Below are positions 21,921-25,045 of a DNA stretch of 25,045 nt, one piece after another. This DNA is from an uncultured Christensenella sp. (GTDB lineage: Bacteria; Bacillota; Clostridia; Christensenellales; UBA3700). The stretch spans positions 1 to 25,045 of the forward strand of contig CAJTVJ010000024.1 of assembly GCA_910579785.1 (NCBI GenBank), read 5' to 3'. The notes below the pieces were generated by a model. That model was given only the letters and a program-made list of their open reading frames with translations. It did not search any database and was not told the origin of the DNA. Numbering within the stretch: position 1 is the first letter of the stretch; each line of letters opens with the position of its first letter. A program made the translations under genes and the position numbers.

Positions 21921-23237
21921 TTATTCGACGTGACCGAAATAATCGCCACTGTCAATTTCGTCGATTTTTACTTTATATATCTTACCTATATCAAGCGGTA
22001 CGTAGGCGGTAAAATACACCTTAGTATCTATCTCCGGCGCGTCGTATTGCGTCCTGCCGTAAAACATCTGCAAGTCGTAATCTATGCCCTCGTATATGAC
22101 GTCGACAACGCCGCCGACTCTCTCTTGCATTTTCTCTGCCATAATGCCTTCTTGCAGAGCATAGAGTTCTTCCTGCCTTGCAAGTTTGACGTCCTCGTCT
22201 ATCTGTCCGTCGAGCCTCGACGCAGGCGTACCGTCCTCCATCGAATAGGCAAAAAATCCGCATCTGTCAAGCTTTGCCCAAGTCAAAAACTCTTTAAGTT
22301 CCTCAAAGTCTTGCTGACTCTCTCTCGGAAAACCTACTATAAAAGTCGAACGTATTGTAAAGTCGCCGTGCTTTCTTATCATATTTATCAATTCGACTAT
22401 GTCGGCTTTTCTCACGCGTCGATTCATAAGTTTGAGCACGCCGTCGCTGATATGCTGACAAGGTATGTCGAGATATTTGCATATCTTGGGATTGCCTGCC
22501 ATATATTCTATAAGTCTCTCGCTGACAAGCTCGGGATATAGATACAACAGTCTTATCCACTCGACGTCCAACTTAGACAGCTCTTGCAGAAGCTCGATAA
22601 GTTTGATTTCTCCGTATAAATCCAGTCCGTATCGCGACACGTCTTGCGCGACTATTATCAACTCTTTTACTCCGTATTCGCCCACAAGAGTCTTGGCTTC
22701 TTCAACGATATCTTCTATCCTTCTCGACGTATACTTGCCTCTTATGCCGGGTATCGCGCAGTAAGTACACTTGTTGTCGCACCCCTCGGCTATCTTCAAA
22801 TAGGCATAGTGATAAGGCGTAGTAAGCACTCTTTCTGATGAAAAGTGTCTGTCGTCTTTATCATTAGCGTAGCACCTCTGTCCTCTGCCATCGACCAAAT
22901 TCTTGATATACAGCGGCATATTGTGATAATTTGCCGTACCCAAAATCATATCGACTTCGGGAAATTCGTCAGCTATATCCTGCATATATCTTTGGGCAAG
23001 ACAGCCCGTGACGACGAGAAATCTGCACTTATCTTTTTTGTACTCGCTCATCTCCAAGATGGTGTCGATAGCCTCTTGCTTTGCGCTGTCGATAAAACCG
23101 CAAGTGTTTACTATTATTATCTCGGCTTGCTGAGGGTCGCCCGTCAATTCATAGCCGTCCTTTTGAAGATATGCCAGCATATTCTCGCTGTCGATCCTAT
23201 TTTTGTCGCACCCAAGCGATACCAAACCTATCTTCAT
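21921..23237 (-). CDS. rimO: Ribosomal protein S12 methylthiotransferase RimO
   Basis: RimO adds a methylthio group to an aspartate of ribosomal protein S12. The 438 residues contain the N-terminal UPF0004 domain with cluster-binding C10, C46 and C79; the radical-SAM motif C153-DNK-C157-TY-C160; and a C-terminal TRAM-like domain from about 370. The segment AIPGIRGKYTSRRIEDI is specific to RimO rather than MiaB. The start overlaps the pgsA stop as ATGA, indicating coupling; GGTGG is the ribosome-binding site. Confidence 0.96.
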   Translation of the reverse strand: MKIGLVSLGCDKNRIDSENMLAYLQKDGYELTGDPQQAEIIIVNTCGFIDSAKQEAIDTILEMSEYKKDKCRFLVVTGCLAQRYMQDIADEFPEVDMILGTANYHNMPLYIKNLVDGRGQRCYANDKDDRHFSSERVLTTPYHYAYLKIAEGCDNKCTYCAIPGIRGKYTSRRIEDIVEEAKTLVGEYGVKELIIVAQDVSRYGLDLYGEIKLIELLQELSKLDVEWIRLLYLYPELVSERLIEYMAGNPKICKYLDIPCQHISDGVLKLMNRRVRKADIVELINMIRKHGDFTIRSTFIVGFPRESQQDFEELKEFLTWAKLDRCGFFAYSMEDGTPASRLDGQIDEDVKLARQEELYALQEGIMAEKMQERVGGVVDVIYEGIDYDLQMFYGRTQYDAPEIDTKVYFTAYVPLDIGKIYKVKIDEIDSGDYFGHVE

Positions 23238-23926
23238 TTGCCACCGCCGCCTTGATATTCGTCGGCGCTGTCGGGCGTCTGCATATCTCCATTCTCGCCG
23301 CTCTCTTGCACAGCCTTGTCCTCTTTGTCAAGCGTATCTTGCCTTCCAAAAATCAGTTGGGCATTCTTTACCATATAGTTTATACCCGACAAAACCGTAA
23401 AGAACGTCGCCAATATAAAAAGTCCAAGTCCTATATATCTGAAAATCTTGAAAATCGTCATATCGTTTTGAGAACAAAGTAAAAACGTAAGCCCAAACAT
23501 TGTCGTAGCCGTCTTTGCCTTGCCTAGCTTGTCAGCTGCCAAAGCTACGTTCTTCAATGCGGCGAGCTGTCTCAACACGCCCACCATAAATTCTCTTGCT
23601 ATTATTATCACAGAACATATCAAAGCTATGTACGGTATCTCAGGTATGTAATTACCGTCTACCAAGATAAACAGCCCTGCGGCTACCAATACCTTGTCGG
23701 CAATCGGGTCCAACAATTTGCCAAGGTCTGTCACCAAGTTGTACTTCCTTGCAATGTGCCCGTCAAGAAAATCCGTCAGCGACGCTATGATAAACAACGC
23801 GGCTGTGATAATAAACAAAAATTCATATAAAGGTTGCAGACAATAACACAATATTATCAAAGGTATCATGACAAGTCTTACTATCGTGATCTTTGTCGGC
23901 AACGTCATCGCAGAACTTTTAACCAT
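23234..23926 (-). CDS. pgsA: CDP-diacylglycerol-glycerol-3-phosphate 3-phosphatidyltransferase
   Basis: PgsA makes phosphatidylglycerol phosphate, the committed step to phosphatidylglycerol and cardiolipin, in the membrane. The 230 residues have about six helices and the complete CDP-alcohol phosphatidyltransferase motif D52xxD55GxxAR...G69xxxD73xxxD77 (DFLDGHIARKYNLVTDLGKLLDPIADK is one continuous block). The family N-terminus LPTKITIVRL is intact. A hydrophilic 30-residue tail (about 197-230) with a GGGGK end extends past the usual length, and its coding sequence supplies the rimO ribosome-binding site. AAGGAG six bases before the ATG. Confidence 0.95.
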   Translation of the reverse strand: MVKSSAMTLPTKITIVRLVMIPLIILCYCLQPLYEFLFIITAALFIIASLTDFLDGHIARKYNLVTDLGKLLDPIADKVLVAAGLFILVDGNYIPEIPYIALICSVIIIAREFMVGVLRQLAALKNVALAADKLGKAKTATTMFGLTFLLCSQNDMTIFKIFRYIGLGLFILATFFTVLSGINYMVKNAQLIFGRQDTLDKEDKAVQESGENGDMQTPDSADEYQGGGGK

Positions 23927-24012
23927 CGTACTCTCCTTAAAAACTACTTGCCCTCACGGCAGACTGACCGTATTCAGCCGTCCGCCATAAAGCGCCCCTA
24001 CCTATTGTAAAA

Positions 24013-25045
24013 CTACTCTCCGTCGCTCTCGCCGTCGGAGCCTAATCTTGCGTTTTCGATTATCTCGTCGACTTGGCTGTCTGTCAATACGCAGACGTAC
24101 TTGGTGCCTTGTTTCTCAATATATCCGCAAGAAGTAAGCCAATCGAATATCTTTCCTCCGCGAGAAAATCCCACCGAGAATGCTCTCTGCATAAATGATA
24201 TTGACACGCTGTCAAGATTGACAATCTTCTTCAACACCACAGGACACAGCTCGTCAGGGAAATCAAATTCCTTTGTCTTTTCGACTGCCTTGCCTGCTGT
24301 CGGCTCTTCCTTCTTAGGCTCGGTTATCTCGGCTATCTCCGACTCGATCGTCTCATCATAGTACGCCGTGTTGTGCGTGACGATATCTCTCATGATGTTT
24401 TGTATCTCGCCGTCGTCAATAAACGGATTTTGCAACCTCACCATATACCTCGACTTAGTCGTCTTGACGAGCATATCGCCCTTGCCAAGCAAATCTTCCG
24501 CGCCGATGCTGTCAAGTATCGTACGGCTGTCGGTACCCGTCGTAACTGCAAAGGCTATTCTCGTAGGTAAGTTGGCTTTGATATTACCTGTAATGACGTC
24601 GACAGACGGTCTTTGCGTCGCCAATATCAAATGTATTCCGCAGGCTCTTGCCTTTTGCGCCAAAGTCAAGACGTACGTCTCAAATTCTTTTGCAGAATCG
24701 TTGACCATGATATCGCCTACCTCGTCTATAATTGCGACGATATAAGGTATTCTTTCGTCAGCTTCAATTACTTCGGGAGTTGCGTTGTAGCTGGAAATCT
24801 TTGCTACAAAACGCTTTGCAAACAGCGCGTATCTTCTCTCCATCTCCGCAACAAGCCATTTCAATACGCCGATAGTCTCCTTTGGAGTGTTGTATATCTT
24901 AGGCGTAAGCAAATGCGGAAGAGCTTGATATTTGCTGAACTCTACTCTCTTTGGGTCGACCAAAATAATTCTCAACTCGTCGGGAGAGTATTTATATATC
25001 AACGAACAAAGCATGGTATTGAGACATACGCTCTTACCGCTACCC
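24013..25045 (-). CDS. ftsK: DNA translocase FtsK/SpoIIIE, C-terminal part (cut by window)
   Basis: FtsK/SpoIIIE pumps chromosomal DNA through the division or sporulation septum. About 344 residues are visible. The Walker A loop (GSGKSVCLNT) lies at the window edge, so the membrane region, linker and start of the motor lie outside. Present are ILVDPKRVEFSKY, the Walker B region YIVAIIDEVGDIMV (usually DELADLM), LILATQRPSVDVITG, and SRTILDSIGAEDLLGKGDML. After a charged linker comes the gamma winged helix that reads polarity sequences (SISFMQRAFSVGFSRGGKIFDWL). Stop TAG at 24013. The 86-base gap to pgsA holds an imperfect hairpin without a T-run, so transcription may continue into pgsA-rimO-cinA-recA. 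Confidence 0.95.
   Translation of the reverse strand, partial: GSGKSVCLNTMLCSLIYKYSPDELRIILVDPKRVEFSKYQALPHLLTPKIYNTPKETIGVLKWLVAEMERRYALFAKRFVAKISSYNATPEVIEADERIPYIVAIIDEVGDIMVNDSAKEFETYVLTLAQKARACGIHLILATQRPSVDVITGNIKANLPTRIAFAVTTGTDSRTILDSIGAEDLLGKGDMLVKTTKSRYMVRLQNPFIDDGEIQNIMRDIVTHNTAYYDETIESEIAEITEPKKEEPTAGKAVEKTKEFDFPDELCPVVLKKIVNLDSVSISFMQRAFSVGFSRGGKIFDWLTSCGYIEKQGTKYVCVLTDSQVDEIIENARLGSDGESDGE

Noticed and set aside
23940..24000. Inverted repeat between ftsK and pgsA as a terminator
   Set aside because: The stem is imperfect and no T-run follows on the minus strand.
1..25045. CRISPR array, tRNA or rRNA genes
   Set aside because: No regularly spaced direct repeats and no cloverleaf or rRNA-like sequence were recognised by eye.

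Overview
The window looks like two unrelated pieces of Firmicutes DNA joined at about position 4151-4159. The left piece (1-4157) is visibly GC-richer. It holds the end of an IS3-family insertion sequence, a large serine recombinase that has lost its catalytic N-terminus, a 25-codon stub of a P-loop kinase gene where the recombinase element ends, a complete comM/yifB gene, and the first 84 codons of a pyruvate:ferredoxin oxidoreductase with a textbook promoter. The gene content suggests an Oscillospirales-type gut Firmicute; this is inference. At about 4157 the oxidoreductase stops in mid-gene and meets a surE gene that is also cut in mid-gene and points the opposite way. No insertion sequence or repeat marks the joint, so an assembly chimera is the simplest reading.

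The right piece (4158-25045) is AT-richer and has a different codon style. It is an ordinary chromosomal backbone of an anaerobic, probably spore-forming member of the Clostridia, perhaps an uncultured Christensenellales-like lineage (low confidence). Nearly everything is on the minus strand. In transcription order from the right edge: ftsK (cut by the window), pgsA, rimO, a shortened cinA and recA; then rny with its own promoter and terminator; then a plus-strand pair of small genes (a receiver-less Spo0A DNA-binding domain and a five-helix membrane protein); then two blocks, dacA alone and M50 protease-scpA-scpB, followed by ytfI-like, gerW, dacF and rluB; and finally a five-gene biotin-dependent, sodium-pump operon with its own promoter and terminator.

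The biotin operon is the most interesting biochemical unit. It encodes an acyl-CoA-type carboxyltransferase, OadG, a free biotin carrier, the OadB sodium-pump subunit and an OadA/5S-type pyruvate carboxyltransferase. Two different carboxyltransferases therefore share one carrier and one membrane pump, which would let the cell either move a carboxyl group between an acyl-CoA and pyruvate or decarboxylate it to export Na+. The carboxyltransferase is divergent at its oxyanion-hole motifs, OadB carries an insertion of roughly 90 residues, and OadG has an extra N-terminal membrane helix.

The sporulation signals are GerW, two penicillin-binding D,D-carboxypeptidases (one in the DacF/GerW neighbourhood) and the orphan Spo0A_C protein beside a membrane protein of SpoIIM-like topology. 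No tRNA, rRNA or CRISPR array was seen.
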